In this document: piece by piece, positions 9,726 through 20,869 of the stretch
Numbering within the stretch: the first letter of the stretch is position 1
Layout of the letters: every line of letters starts with the position of its first letter
NCBI GenBank assembly: GCA_963555705.1
Contig: OY743181.1
Span: 30,446,513 to 30,510,512 of the forward strand
Direction of reading: 5' to 3'
DNA: 64,000 nucleotides
From: Ligustrum vulgare
Lineage: Eukaryota > Streptophyta > Magnoliopsida > Lamiales > Oleaceae
Translations under genes and position numbers: made by a program
Notes under the pieces: model-generated
Told to the model about the DNA's origin: nothing
Seen by the model: the letters and a program-made list of their open reading frames with translations, nothing else
Databases searched by the model: none

Positions 9726-10314
9726 TTGTCGTTAGGCCTGGGCCAAAAACCCAAAATCGGAGCACCGACCAGATCCGACCCGATTCGGGTCAGTTCGGTT
9801 CAGTTCGATTTATTTACAAAGTCGGGTTTGGCCAATTTTTGAAATTGGGTTGGACCGATTTTTATATCAAAAATTGATACATTTTCAGTTTTCATTTCAT
9901 TTACCCAAAACCTAAACCTAAAGATTGAGAGAGATACCTTCTTCTATGGCGGCTAAGGAGATCGATAGAGTTCTTCTTCCACGAGCAGGCCCAAATACTT
10001 TATGCACATTTGCAAACTTCTGCTGACACTTTCTGCGCCAAGAACTTGCATGATGTACCAGTACATGGAGAGTTGGACGAAGAGGACGCCATTAATGCTG
10101 CCACAGTTTTCTTCTCTTTAGTGGTTTATTTCTTTTCCTAAAATGTCAAAGAAAGAAGAAGCAATATTCAAGAAACTGTGGGCTTCTAGAAATCGGGATT
10201 TGCACATGTGAGTCTGTAATTTTTCTTGGAATTATGAGAAAGGGAAGAAAAAAGATCTATTACTAGAAGAATAGAGGAAAGAGATTAAAAGTCTTCCTTA
10301 TTTTCTGTTATTGC

Positions 10315-10518
10315 TGTTATAAATAATGTATGTATGTGAATGACATTACCATTATATCCCTATATATTTTACAGTATTACGATTGTGCCATTGTTCACTC
10401 CTATAAATAGGAGTCATTTCATAATATTTGATATACCAATTCTTGAATGAAGAATTCTCTCTCTAAGTTCTCTATCTCTCTATCTATTCGTTGTTATAAT
10501 TTCGATGGTTTTACAATA
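10315..10518 (+). repeat. Copia 5' LTR
   Basis: Starts TGTTATAAATAATG and ends TTACAATA (TTACAACA in the partner). CTATAAATAG at ~10400-10410 is a likely TATA box, followed by CT-rich initiator text. Confidence 0.85.
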
Positions 10519-10755
10519 TGTTATCAGCATGAGTCTCTAGCCAATTGAGTGATACGACGGGAGTATGCTCTACAGTTGCATCTAAATGATGAACCTCTGT
10601 ATCAGAAACCTGATTATTACAAATCAATGTTTTTCCTTTTCAAACCACATATTCAACATTGATTTTTCCGTCAAGAACAAATAGCTTTGAAGAATCAACC
10701 GATCCAACCGAGCCCTCTGTCCCGCCTTCTCTCCTCTAATTTACCCACCCCAACA

Positions 10756-11203
10756 ATGGAGTACAAGCACCCTATAGCAGAAGCCAACGAGACGAACCCA
10801 TTTGGCTCACTGAGTCCCGAACAATTCTACGATCGCCACACAGTGAGCCACGCCTCTGAATACATCACCAGCAAGCAGGGACCCAAGCTCTTCACTCAGT
10901 GGTGGACCCCAAACCAAACCCCCATCAAGGGTATTGTATGCGTCATCCATGGTTACACAGGAGAGTCCAGCTGGTTCGTTCAGTTGACTTCCGTTCACAT
11001 CGCCAAGCACGGATTTGCTGTGTGCGCTATAGACCATATGGGCCATGGCTATTCCGAGGGACTAATTGCCCATTTACCTGATATCAATATCGTGGTAGAT
11101 GAATGTATCCTATTTTTCAATAAGTTTCGTGCGGGTTATGCCTCAAATTTGCCGGCATTTCTGTATGCAGAGTCGTTGGGTGGGGCACTTGGTTTATTTT
11201 TGT
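10756..11203 (+). pseudogene. Fragment of a monoacylglycerol-lipase / caffeoylshikimate-esterase-like alpha/beta hydrolase
   Basis: The family hydrolyses ester bonds of monoacylglycerols or caffeoyl shikimate. The fragment covers about the first 145 residues from MEYKHPIAEAN. It includes FTQWWTP, VCVIHGYTGESSWF (oxyanion-hole HG region), AIDHMGHGYSEGL and the nucleophile elbow AESLGGA, where Gly of GxSxG is Ala. The homology then ends and the frame runs into unrelated sequence with a stop at 11236-11238. The catalytic Asp and His, from the missing C-terminal half, are absent. A further in-frame ATG lies at 10687; I prefer 10756 because family members begin at that block. It lies in sense with the Copia carrier, about 170 bases after the PBS, where gag would be expected: a gene capture. 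Confidence 0.8.
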
Positions 11204-12640
11204 TCTTGGTCGTTGATTGGTTGGAGTTTGGAGTTTGAGCAGTGGGTGGTTTTGTGATTTAAAATTGAGTAGTGGTGGTCGGTTATGGAGGTTGGCCGGA
11301 ACTGTTGATGGTGGCAGTTGATGATAGTGATGATTTAGAGACTGGTTTTGAGTTGAGGAAATTGGGCAGTGATGAATTTCCGGTGGTGATCTGATTGGCA
11401 AATTGATTTCAGTGTTGGTTTGAGGAAATCTGATGATGGTGAATTGGCCATGGCTGTGGTGGTGATGGAGGAGAGCTGGAGGCAGTTTGCTGCAGACTGA
11501 AATGAAGTTGGAATGGAGTCTGAATGTTGTGTCGTGCTGTCCACCACCAACTTTGTGTAGTGGAGATCGTGGAAGGTGTAGTGGAATGGTAGTGGAGAAA
11601 TGGTGGAAAGATATAACGCATGTGAATTTGAATATTAAATTAGGTAATGGAAGTTGATGGAATTGGTGATTATTAAATTCGATAGTGGTGGAAATGGTGG
11701 AAAGTTATACCATTACTGTAGCACCAACAGGAAATGGTGTAACTTTCCATCCAAGCAACAAAGAATAATGGTTATTAAATTCGGTATCGGGAAATTTGGT
11801 GGAATTGGAATGCCAGCCAACACAATGATTTTTCCCAATTAATAATGCGGTCATGGATGTCATCCACTAACTTGGTCACAGTGGAAAACATTTCTTCTTT
11901 GAGGATTAAAGCTAGCCAATCATATTTGATGAAAAAGGTAAGTTTTACTTTTGCCATGATTAGTATATTCTCAACACTAATACTGATCAATTGAATTATA
12001 ATATGCTGCCACCTACATGATTGGTTTTACCACCTACATGGTTGGCTTTACCAGTTTTAATTATGTCACCGCCTATATGGTCGGACTATCAATTGAATAC
12101 ATATAAACACCTCAGTTGTTGGTTAATTCTAACATATTAGAGGTTGTTGTCAACATATGTACGTGGTGGTATAACCCCAGTATTATTATACAATATTATT
12201 GTTATTTGATATTTCATTTAATGGTACCAGAAGTTATCAATACTAAAGTTAGAAAATATTTTATCAAATGATACCAGAAGTTATCATTACCAAAAAGTTG
12301 ATAAATATTAATAAAAATATTTTATCCAATGGTACCCGAAGTTACCAATATTTGTATTTGAATGGGTGGATGAAAATTATTCAACAAGAGAATGTTGATG
12401 TATGATAAGACAATATCACATGATAGCACGGATATGGCTAATGTGAAAATAATCTCATCAGTATTATGAGATGAATATTAGATGATAAATGTTTGGAAAA
12501 GTTCTTGCACGAGCACTCATGTATTCCAGAAGAAGTACATATTTACTCCAGAAGAAGTAAAAATTATCATCTAAACATACTGAAATGATATTATTATTAT
12601 TATTGCTCCTGAAGAAGCATAAACGAGTCACACATGCAAA
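11204..12640. other. Copia interior without a supported gene
   Basis: 11230-11640 is a GGTGGT/GATGG-rich stretch of low complexity. 11650-12150 shows weak gag-like frames broken by stops. 12000-12110 repeats ACCTACATGGTTGG-type text three times. From ~12220 the constant-loop hairpin motifs begin. An A run occupies 12638-12656. Confidence 0.35.
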
Positions 12641-12683
12641 AAAAAAAAAAAAAAAAGGGGGAAACACTTATGATCCTCAAAAT

Positions 12684-12893
12684 GAGAGATGTGTTTCGGG
12701 AGTAGCCTTATCCTACCACCTCTGATCTTTCGAGGAAATAAAGAAACACTCAAAGAGGTGTGTTTCAAGAGTAAAGATACTCCGTACTCTACCACCTTAA
12801 AACTTTAAGGTACACAAGATTAAACATTGATAAAATCCTAGAAATTTAAGGTGTGTCTCAAGAGTGAGAATACTCCGTACTCTACCACCACCT
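12684..12893 (-). repeat. Three hairpin repeats downstream of the LOG remnant
   Basis: Units at 12848-12893, 12755-12797 and 12684-12723 (in cassette order) match the three units at 2466-2677. Inner stem GGAGTA/TACTC and outer AGGTG/CACCT pairing are kept even where single bases differ. Confidence 0.6.
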
Positions 12894-12903
12894 ATTCTAG
12901 GAT

Positions 12904-13208
12904 TCACAAAGTTAAATTTACATTAACCGGACTCCATTTCCGCTTAATTCCCCTTCCTTGCGACCAATCTATCTTAACTCCTGCTGGATCTTGTATTGGG
13001 ATATATGAGTACAGCTTATCCAGTAGTTCATCGATAAGTAGGAGCAGAAATAAGGATCCTCCTAGAAAATGGAGAGATGAATCCCTATTCCACAGCATAA
13101 TCAAAGAAATTGTTAACATTTAAAAGCCCAATAGGCTTAGTATGGAGATCTAGTTGATCCACAAAATACACAGATAGTTTTGATCTGTCAAAGTTTTGAT
13201 CCTTCCAT
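12904..13208 (-). pseudogene. LOG-like: LOG-like remnant with internal deletions
   Basis: Starts with the ATG at 13208 and keeps ~15 codons of the LOG N-terminus (CKTxDRSKLSVYFV-like in shifted frame). It then jumps to the region after the PGGxGTxxE signature and, after a second gap, ends with DELLDKLYSYIPIQDPAGVK and the same last residues as copy 1 before the stop at 12904-12906. The nucleotide-binding loop, the signature and most of the core are gone, so no enzyme function is possible. Confidence 0.8.
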
Positions 13209-13451
13209 CTTTGAGAAAATAAGGAAGGAAAAACTTATGAGAAAATGATATTTTGGGATGCATGAAACTGTGAAAATCATTGGCTTTTTAAACTTGAAAA
13301 ACTTCACTATTTACTGCTCGTCTTTCGAAAAAGTGAAGATTTACTTTTGACAAAATCACCCTACTCACCTTTCGGTGATTTAATATTTAAACAGCCTTTA
13401 TCAAGACTCGTGAAAGGAAACGGAAAAATGTTTTATATGTGCATATATATC

Positions 13452-13581
13452 AAATGATTTACCTTATATTAATGATGCATAGCCAAAAAACATCATTGTT
13501 TATGACAGCCTAAATTTTTCTCAAATCATTTATTGGAAGATTGGAATAATATTTGCAAAAATTTGAAAGTAAGATATCCAT
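13452..13581 (-). pseudogene. CRP-like ORF remnant, copy 2
   Basis: Begins ATGGATATC at 13581 like the intact ORF at 939. It follows that ORF for about 23 codons to an early TAG, then jumps to the last codons (ATTAATATAAGGTAAATC block). The basic cluster and Cys knuckle lie in the deleted part. Supports ATG 939 as the true start of copy 1. Confidence 0.65.
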
Positions 13582-14099
13582 TTTTTTATGGATCTAGCCT
13601 TCTTCCCAAATCATCTATTTAAATGCATTATTCAACGCGTAAAAGAGCGATGGCTCCGCATGTCAGTGATTCCATTAAAGAAATAATGGAATAAATTATT
13701 GAAAAGGTGGGAACAATGAGATAATTCGTCATTACCTTTTTCGATATAAGGGAAGATTTGGCGACAAGATTAAGATCATGAGATATTTCCTTGGATATTG
13801 TACCTGATTCTTCGGTATACTAAAAGTAATAAAGGTATACTGATTTGAACTATACAGAAATACGTACTGATGAAATGAATACTGTATTGAACCAGAAGTT
13901 CATACATATGTACAAGTGAAATATCTTACTGAACCAGAAGTTCATACGTACAAGTGAAATATGTATATAGTATGAACCAGAAGCTCATAAATAGAATATA
14001 CATTGTATTGAACCAGAAGTTTAGCAATATTGTCTTAAATCAAATATTCATACATCGAAATGAAATAAAACCGTATTGAACCAGAAGTTCTATAATAAA

Positions 14100-15085
14100 C
14101 GGGATTAGCTCGAGAAGATTTATGATTTGTAAAAGTGCGATATGTATACAATCCACCAAAGCGCACTAAGATATATGATTGAAATTACATCCCTAAAGGG
14201 ACGACATGTGCGGCATTTTAGCCGATTGATATAATATAATATTTGAGAACATTATGGGGAAAAATAAATATCTCTTGAATGATTGAAATGATCCCTTTGA
14301 GGCTAAATACTCATAGTGAGTAAAAGGGACATAGTTAAATATTCAGGTACCTGATGATAGAACATATACAGAGATCTCTCTATGTTATATTAAGTTGAAA
14401 TGGAATCGATGAATAAGTTGACTGCATAAACAACCCTCTTATGAAAATGAGGTTGATGAAATTATAATACTTTGGCCAAGTATATAACCCCAATGTAGGG
14501 ATTATTGTTCAAGGACCTGAAGTCCAAATGATTATTGTTCAAGGACCTCAAGTCCAAATGCTTAAACGTGTAAAGCCAGTAATTATATGTACAAATGAAA
14601 AATATTTCACAGTTGTAAAAGACGACTCGTTGCGCGCAAGATTTTTCATAGAACTGGCATGACATATGGTGGATAGACTATAGTCTAAATCACTAGCTTG
14701 AGCTCTTTGATATACCAATGAGTGAGATCAAAATGTATAATTCTCATCTCAGTACTTTGAGAGTATTCTTTGATGTACCAGTTGATCGCGGTACGTTGGG
14801 ATTTCAAGTAAAATGATTGTAGATTATATGTCGAAATTGATATCTATTTCAATGATTGATTATGCTCCTGTAAATTAGAAATTGCAGTTTATAAAGTGCA
14901 AGAGCATACATGTATAAATCATTGAAAGGTTCAATATGCCCAGATTAGTATCACTATAGAATGATACAAATGACTCCATGATATAATATGTTGAAAGTGA
15001 AATTGGAGTGTACTATTATTATATTTGAATATTTGGGCATGCAATTGATTTTCAATATGCAAAATTATATTATCCACCGAAAAAT
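14100..15085. other. Copia interior, no gene supported
   Basis: AT-rich with stops in all frames; includes a short direct repeat TTATTGTTCAAGGACCT(G/C)AAGTCC at 14502-14560. Possibly decayed pol. Confidence 0.35.
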
Positions 15086-15609
15086 GAATATTCACCAGAA
15101 GTGAATCAGGAAAATGAATATTCACCAGAAGTGAATTTGAAAATGAATATTTAATTATTCATTAGAAGTGAATTCTAGATTTTATTATTCACTAGAAGTG
15201 AATTCTAGATTTGATTATTCACCAGAAGTGAATATGAAAATGAATATGTTTAATTATTCACCAGAAGTGAATTCTAGATTTTATTATTCACTAGAAGTGA
15301 ATTCTAGATTTGATTATTCACTAGAAGTGAATTCTAGAAAGTGAAAAATGAAAATGAATATGTTTAATTATTCACCAGAAGTGAATTCTAAATTTGATTA
15401 TTCACCAGAAGTGAAAGATGCAAAATTTAATTATTCACCAGAAGTGAAAGATGCAATCGATAAATTAGTACAACATTGCTTAATATAGCATGTTATGACA
15501 TCATAAATGAGCTATGAACGATTTAAATAAAGCTCATCATGAATGATATGTTTGATACGAGATTGCATCAATATACTTGTGATATTCCATGAAAAGGAAT
15601 AAATACGTG

Positions 15610-16370
15610 TTGCACTCTTTTTCCCTTAGCTGAGGTTTTGTCCCACAGGGTTTTCCTAGCAAGGTTTTTAATGAGGCAACAGTTGAGTCATATTGATGAA
15701 AATTAATGAGAATAATGTACTCTTTTTCCCTTCGCTGAGGTTTTATCCCACAGGGTTTTCCTAGTAAGGTTTTTGAGGCATTATCATAGCTATTGACAAG
15801 CTATAATTCAGCAACACATGGTTATACTGGAATGATATCAACAAATGAAGAAAATCATAGACATCTTATGAAGAATGCTATGCAAGGAGATTTTCATATT
15901 CCAGAAGAAAGATGATATTATGAAGAATGTTATGCAAGGAGATTTTCATATTCCAGAAGAAAGATGATATCATTATTCTAAAGGTTCATGAATACTTGAA
16001 TGCACACTTCAGGGGGAGAATCATGCTGTCATGCTGTACTCTTTTTCCTTCGTCCAGGTTTTGTCCCACAGGGTTTTCCTGACAAGGTTTTAACGAGGCA
16101 GCGGCTGTACTTTTTTTCCTTCGTTCAGATTTTGTCCTATTGGGTTTTACTGACAAGGTTTTAACGAGGCAGCACTAAAGCACTAAAGCGGTGAAGCACT
16201 TCAGATTTCAGTACATGATTTGTACTGCTTATCATTGATGTCATTTTTTTATATTAGACTCAATGATTAATGATGGCCAACATTAGGGGGAGCAGCTGTA
16301 CTCTTTTTCCTTCGCTCAAGTTTTATCCCACTGGGTTTTCTTAGCAAGGTTTTGACGAGGCAGATAATTG
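15610..16370 (+). repeat. Copia tail module, five copies of a ~65-base unit
   Basis: Units near 15612, 15718, 16037, 16107 and 16298 share TACTCTTTTTCCTTCG, then GGTTTTGTCCCACAGGGTTTTCCT, then AGCAAGGTTTT and GAGGCA. A tail of this kind precedes the purine tract in several plant Copia families. A 60-base unit (TTATGAAGAATG...AGAAAGATGATAT) is also duplicated at ~15867-15975. Confidence 0.75.
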
Positions 16371-16394
16371 CGTAATATGTCATTCAAGGGGGAG

Positions 16395-16600
16395 TGTTAT
16401 AAATAATGTATGTATGTGAATGACATTACCATTATATCCCTGTATACTTTACAGTATTACGATTGTGCCATTGTCCACTCCTATAAATAGGAGCCATTTC
16501 ATAACATTTGATATACCAATTCTTGAATGAAGAATTCTTTCTCTCTAAGTTCTCTATCTCTCTATCTATTCGTTGTTATAATTTCGATGGTTTTACAACA
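16395..16600 (+). repeat. Copia 3' LTR
   Basis: Near-identical to 10315-10518 with a few substitutions and a 2-base difference. Preceded by the purine tract at 16385-16394. Confidence 0.85.
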
Positions 16601-17661
16601 ATTGCACATTTTTTTCAAGTTTTTCTATATAAAATGGGAAGTTAGAAATAATTGACATCTTTAAAGAGAATAATTTTTTCACGTATAATATTGTCATATC
16701 ATCAAAAAAAAAATATGTGACCAGACTGACCCGACCCGACCTTACCAAATTCAAGTCGGGCCGATTTCAGATAAATGAAAAATGGGCGTTTGTAAAAATA
16801 CCCCAACTTTTGGTATCATAATTGAAAATTACTTCATTTTCGATAATTATTGAAAAATACTTCAGTTTTTTTTTTTTTTTTTTTTTGAAAAATACTGTTT
16901 TTCTCAAGTATCATTTTGTGATACTTTAAAAGTATTTTTATGATACTTTTAAAGTTTTACAATATGATACTTGTGATACTTTCAAATTTTTGATATCATA
17001 ACCTGAAACTTTTTCAAATCCTTATAATACTTAAGGCGAAATTTTGGTATCACACATTAATACTTTACAAAATTGTTGCGATACTTTGTATAGGCATAAA
17101 ATCAAACACATCATGTACACTATTCTGAATGTCCTTAGCATCAGTGGAGGTTGGAACAGGTAGCTTCCAAGCTGAGTCAACAAAGTTCAAGCAGGCCGAT
17201 CACCTTCGAAGCTCTATTGCCACCACTTCGTGTGCCATTTCAGCGGTGACCAACGCCATCGAGAAGAAGACCAGTGCCGGCTGGAAGAAGATCAGCGCCA
17301 TCAAGAAGAAGAATCAGAAGACTAGTGCCAGCAGGAAGAAGACAGCGCCAGCAAGAAGAAGAAGAAGGCAGTGCCATCGGGAAGAGGAGGAAGGCAGTAC
17401 CAGCGGGAAGAAGGTAGCGCTAGCAGGAAGAAGAAGAAGAAGAGGAAGGCAGTACCAGCGGAAATTTTGTACACAGAAAATTGGGGGAGAAGGCAGAGAA
17501 GTTACCGTATTTTTCATTTTTTTTTTGGCTCAGACAGTATATTTCAATTATGGTTCCAAATTTGGGTACACAGTGCAATTTTCCCATGAAAAAATAGAAA
17601 TTTTGAGGTTGGGCCGGTTTTGGGCCGAAACCGACCCGTCTCGTCAAAATTCCCAGGCCTA
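16601..17661. other. Right arm of the hAT element
   Basis: Contains GATACTTT/AAAGTATC-rich text (16800-17100) and a GAA/CAG/CCA-rich minisatellite (17250-17460). The 177-codon frame over the minisatellite (17129-17662) is Lys/Arg-rich low complexity that runs into the terminal repeat, so I do not call it a gene. Confidence 0.5.
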
Positions 17662-18333
17662 GTAGTCGTAATGTATTGGGCATCTAATATTGAGAAACTT
17701 CTTGTAAGCATATTTCACAATCTGTATCTCCATTAAGCAGACCATGTAACAATGCAGCTTCACGAAATGATACAGCATGAATTCCATTAATAAATTTCAA
17801 ATTTTCACATGATGCTGCTCCTCTAACATGGTTTAACAATTTTCTTAACTATATCATTCTCCTTCTGCAATATTTACAGCTACTGTACCAGTCTTTCTTT
17901 TTCAATTATACCATATTTTACTTTTTGTATCCCATACAAAATGATCTAGAAAATCTCTATACGACAAAATTTTAGCCTTAGGATTTAAAATGTTTATATG
18001 AAAATACTCAGTTAACATTGTTTATTGAAAAAAATTAGATTGCACAATTTTTTTTTTTAAATCAACACATTCTCTATAGGCAATACATTGATGATTTTCT
18101 AAATGTAATTGAAGAGAAATAATAGACGGACTCATATCATATAGTGAAAATTCAAAAATTCTCCATATAGACTCAGACGGGGAAACCCATCTAGCAAATT
18201 GGTACATTTTGATTACATCGTAAATTGATTCGGGATCATCATCATCAACAGAGAAACTAATTTTATCATGGCCTTTGTAAACATATTTGCACAAATATTT
18301 TATAGCTTGAATTGAGGAAAAAAATTTAAACAT
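17662..18333 (-). pseudogene. Helitron RepHel, segment between Rep and helicase
   Basis: Minus strand from 18333: IKYLCKYVYKGHDK, then YQFARWVSPSESIWRIFEFSLYDMSPSI and LQLHLENHQCI, then (17830-17670) a frame with FINGIHAVSFREAALLHGLL and DTDCEICLQE. These are the conserved blocks after the Rep domain. The two Tyr in KYLCKYVYKG sit where Helitron Rep proteins have their catalytic tyrosine region. Stops and an A/T run near 18040 break the frame. It joins 9725 across the hAT insertion. Confidence 0.85.
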
Positions 18334-18468
18334 TGATATGACAATTGAACTTTGCTAACAGATATTGATTATACGAAACAATCCATCTATTATCCAAATA
18401 ATGTTTTCTAACTTTTACCTTTATGTTATTATTTGGTCGTTTATACCTGGGAAAATATTTTTAGTCTA

Positions 18469-19020
18469 TTATTGTTTCTTCACTATAGTTTTTAGGGAAA
18501 TCAAACTTGAACTTATCTTCTTCTTTTTTTCCATACATACATTTTGACGATTCAATGTTCCACAAAGACCGTACATCATATGTTTGGCAACAAGAGAATG
18601 AAGATACGATTCTGTATTTTCATCTGGAATTTCAGCACTAACAAATTTAGCTACTAAATTAGGAGAAATAACTTTAAAATCTTTTCTAAGTATTAGTAGA
18701 AAATGAACGTGAGGCAATCCTCTTTTTTGAAATTCAATCACACATATATATGCGGCAACTGGTCCAAAAATGTTTTGTTTAAGAATATCTTGTTTTAGTT
18801 CCTCAAGTTTGTCTTTGAAAATACACACCATCAAATCGGGTCTATTCCGGGTTTTATCATTATACTTCAATTGTTCTTTAATTTCTTACCAATTTTGATT
18901 ACAAGACATCGTTAAAAATATGTCTGGTTTACCAAATTTTTGAACTAAAGCCATAGCATTCAAATATCTTGTTCTCATATCTCTAGGAGCACCGGTAAAA
19001 CTTTTTGGTAAAACAACCTG
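18469..19020 (-). pseudogene. Helitron Rep (HUH endonuclease) domain
   Basis: Reading down from 19020: SFTGAPRDMRTRYLNAMAL, GKPDIFLTMSCNQNW, a stop, then DKTRNRPDLMVCIFK, and VIEFQKRGLPHVHFLLIL with the His-hydrophobic-His motif (PHVH) that binds the metal in rolling-circle nucleases. A frameshift at ~18885 and another before 18469 inactivate it. Confidence 0.88.
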
Positions 19021-19377
19021 AAGACCAATTTTATTTCATCGGTTTTCACCTTTCTCAAGGCTGTCAACATATAATTTTGCTCGCTATTCACTTTGATGAT
19101 GATGAATATAATCCCATCTTGAAGTTTCAATGTTTACATACATATCAACCACAAATTGTTGCAAAAGTCTTCCGATATGTAATAAAATAGAATCAGTTGT
19201 AAGTCTAACCTGAAGTTTGTAGCAAGAATACTCTCTACGTGAGACTTGCATCTTACCTTTTTTCTTTGCCGAAATTGAAATAAATTAAAATAATAAAAAC
19301 TAATTAGAAAACAAATAATAAAAAGTAAATATAACAGTAATAAAATTAAATAAATCTGAATTTAGCGTCCGAGAGAA

Positions 19378-20133
19378 CTAACCGTTTGTTTCCTTTTCAA
19401 TTAAATCTTTAGCAAAACATAATTGATTCACATCAATAATATCTTGGTTCCTACAAAATGTTTCATTTTTCTTTGTGACATCAATTCGTTGGATACCCTG
19501 GTGCCAACCTGATTTTCCATAGGAAATAAGAATGGGTATTGAAGTGGATTGTAACATCCAAAGTAATATTAATATCTGTACAATCACCACCATCGACACA
19601 CATAGCAGTAACTTGTAAAACAATGGGTATATTATATGTTCTTTGATCAAATGTTGGATCACAATTTATTCAAATTGTACAATTTTCTAGATCATAATAA
19701 GTGCCTAAATTTCTGAAAAAATTCAACTTAGCAACAACTGATTGTTCTAATTTTTTTGAAAGATTTAATCGATTTTGAATTTCATTGTCAATATCCAAAT
19801 AATACAGTTGCAAATAAGAAGCATGGTTATCCGATGGAAGAATCTCATAATAAAATGATATACTTGACCTTGGATCCGAAATGTATAAATACCATTGTAA
19901 TTTGCACATAAATCCTTGTTGTAGTGTACACCAAATGATGTCATAGCGAAATTGGAATTGTAACTTCTTAAACAATTTTTAAAGCTCACACATTCTTCAA
20001 AATTTGAAGTGAACAATGTACTTAGTTCTTGAGGTATGTAACTAACACATCCATCTGAACAGCAAAAGCCTTTAGTTTCTTTATAAAATTTAAGAGTGTC
20101 ACAGTGAATGCAAATATTTGGTTTTGACAACAT
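19378..20133 (-). pseudogene. Helitron RepHel N-terminal zinc-finger region
   Basis: From 20133: CIHCDTLKFYKETKGFCCSDG fits the Cys-rich finger of plant Helitron proteins; then FGVHYNKDLCANYNGIYTFRIQGQVYH and a segment to 19378. Two frame breaks (19760-19975 overlap of frames, 19665). About 350 bases further toward Rep (19021-19377) show only broken frames and A/T runs. Confidence 0.75.
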
Positions 20134-20390
20134 ATGAGGTTGAGAGGGAATATTATTATCACTCTATCGAACAGTTGAACAACCTGTTTAAAAAAATAAA
20201 GACTTCTCTTAAATGTAGCAAGGTCATCCCAACAAATGAGAGAAAAGAATTAGAGCATATAGGACCAGTTTTTTTTATAAAAATACCAATCAATAAATCG
20301 TTACACAATAAGTAGATATTAAAGGTTCACAATTCTTACCAGAATCTACATCACATCGTTCAACGGAATGAAAATCTTCGTACAAAGAAC

Positions 20391-20864
20391 TTATTTCATG
20401 TTGACATCCTTTTTTTTTTTTTGTTGACGTTGAGTATTATCATCATTCATTGCATCAGGAAGTTTTTGTGGTTGTTTTCCATACAATTGAAATTTGTTTA
20501 AACTTTGTGCAACTCCACCTTTACAAGACACCAAAACAATAACAAAGTACATAAAATAATAACACAACACAACCAACGAAGTATAAGTTGAAAAATAGCA
20601 AGAAATGAACTCAAGGAAACATGAGAAATTAATATAATGAATAACTAATAGCCACTTACCAATTTCATCATTACAACATTCAACAATATTGTTTTCTTGG
20701 TTGATTATAAAAACTTTATTTTGGGTTGAAAATCTTACTGACTGATTGAAATTCACAGATTCAATTATTCTTTGTATATCATCGTCACAACTAGCCTGGC
20801 CCCCGTCATTGTCATGTAGTTTTCTTTTTTTCTGAATTCTTTGACATCTTATATCTACAAACAA
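20391..20864 (-). pseudogene. Possible N-terminal part of the Helitron protein
   Basis: A frame on the minus strand begins MFVDIRCQRIQKKRKLHDNDGG, basic and hydrophilic, then becomes hydrophobic low complexity. Position and charge fit the variable N-terminus of Helitron proteins, perhaps with an intron. Weak evidence. Confidence 0.4.
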
Positions 20865-20869
20865 TTATC

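Larger units (their letters stand above)
12670..13930 (-). other. Captured CRP-LOG cassette, copy 2 (decayed, inverted)
   Basis: The reverse complement aligns to 600-2690 of copy 1: hairpin repeats (12684-12893), LOG remnant (12904-13208), spacer with AAATCACCGAAAGGTGA, CRP-like remnant (13452-13581) and leader up to ~13930. Relative to copy 1 it lost most of both coding regions, but kept both starts and both ends. It is antisense to the Copia carrier, as copy 1 is to its gypsy carrier. Confidence 0.65.
12225..15460 (+). repeat. Family of short hairpins with constant CAGAA loop and changing arms
   Basis: More than 20 sites share CCAGAAG or close variants flanked by complementary arms. Examples: ATTCAC-CAGAA-GTGAAT (many, 15090-15450), TATGAAC-CAGAA-GTTCATA (13880-14090), AATGATA-CCAGAAGT-TATCATT (~12268-12290), TTTACT-CCAGAAGA-AGTAAA (~12541-12560), TTATTGCT-CCTGAAGA-AGCATAA (~12597-12620). 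The arms differ between groups while pairing is kept. The LOG cassette copy interrupts the series at 12670-13930. Confidence 0.7.
10315..16600 (+). mobile_element. Ty1/copia-type element carrying gene fragments, no gag-pol
   Basis: LTRs of ~205 bases at both ends (TGTTATAA...TTACAACA), TSD ATTGC on both sides (10310-10314, 16601-16605), a PBS-like TGTTATCAGCATGAG right after the left LTR, and a purine tract CAAGGGGGAG before the right LTR fix a plus orientation. The 5.9-kb interior lacks recognisable gag, integrase or RT. It instead holds a lipase gene fragment, an antisense copy of the CRP-LOG cassette, many constant-loop hairpins and a tail of ~65-base repeats. Confidence 0.85.
9734..17661. 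mobile_element. Non-autonomous hAT transposon (with Copia insertion)
   Basis: Ends TAGGCCTGGG and CCCAGGCCTA form a perfect 10-bp terminal inverted repeat. They are flanked by 8-bp target duplications GTTGTCGT (9726-9733) and GTAGTCGT (17662-17669), one mismatch. The 8-bp TSD and T-A-G-G start fit hAT. GGGTCGG/CCGACCC-type subterminal repeats lie near both ends. No transposase is present. Without the Copia element the hAT is ~1.6 kb. It splits the Helitron helicase gene, whose reading resumes on either side. Confidence 0.8.

Noticed and set aside
17129..17662. 177-codon Lys/Arg-rich frame in the hAT
   Set aside because: Encoded by a GAA/CAG minisatellite and running into the terminal inverted repeat; not a gene.
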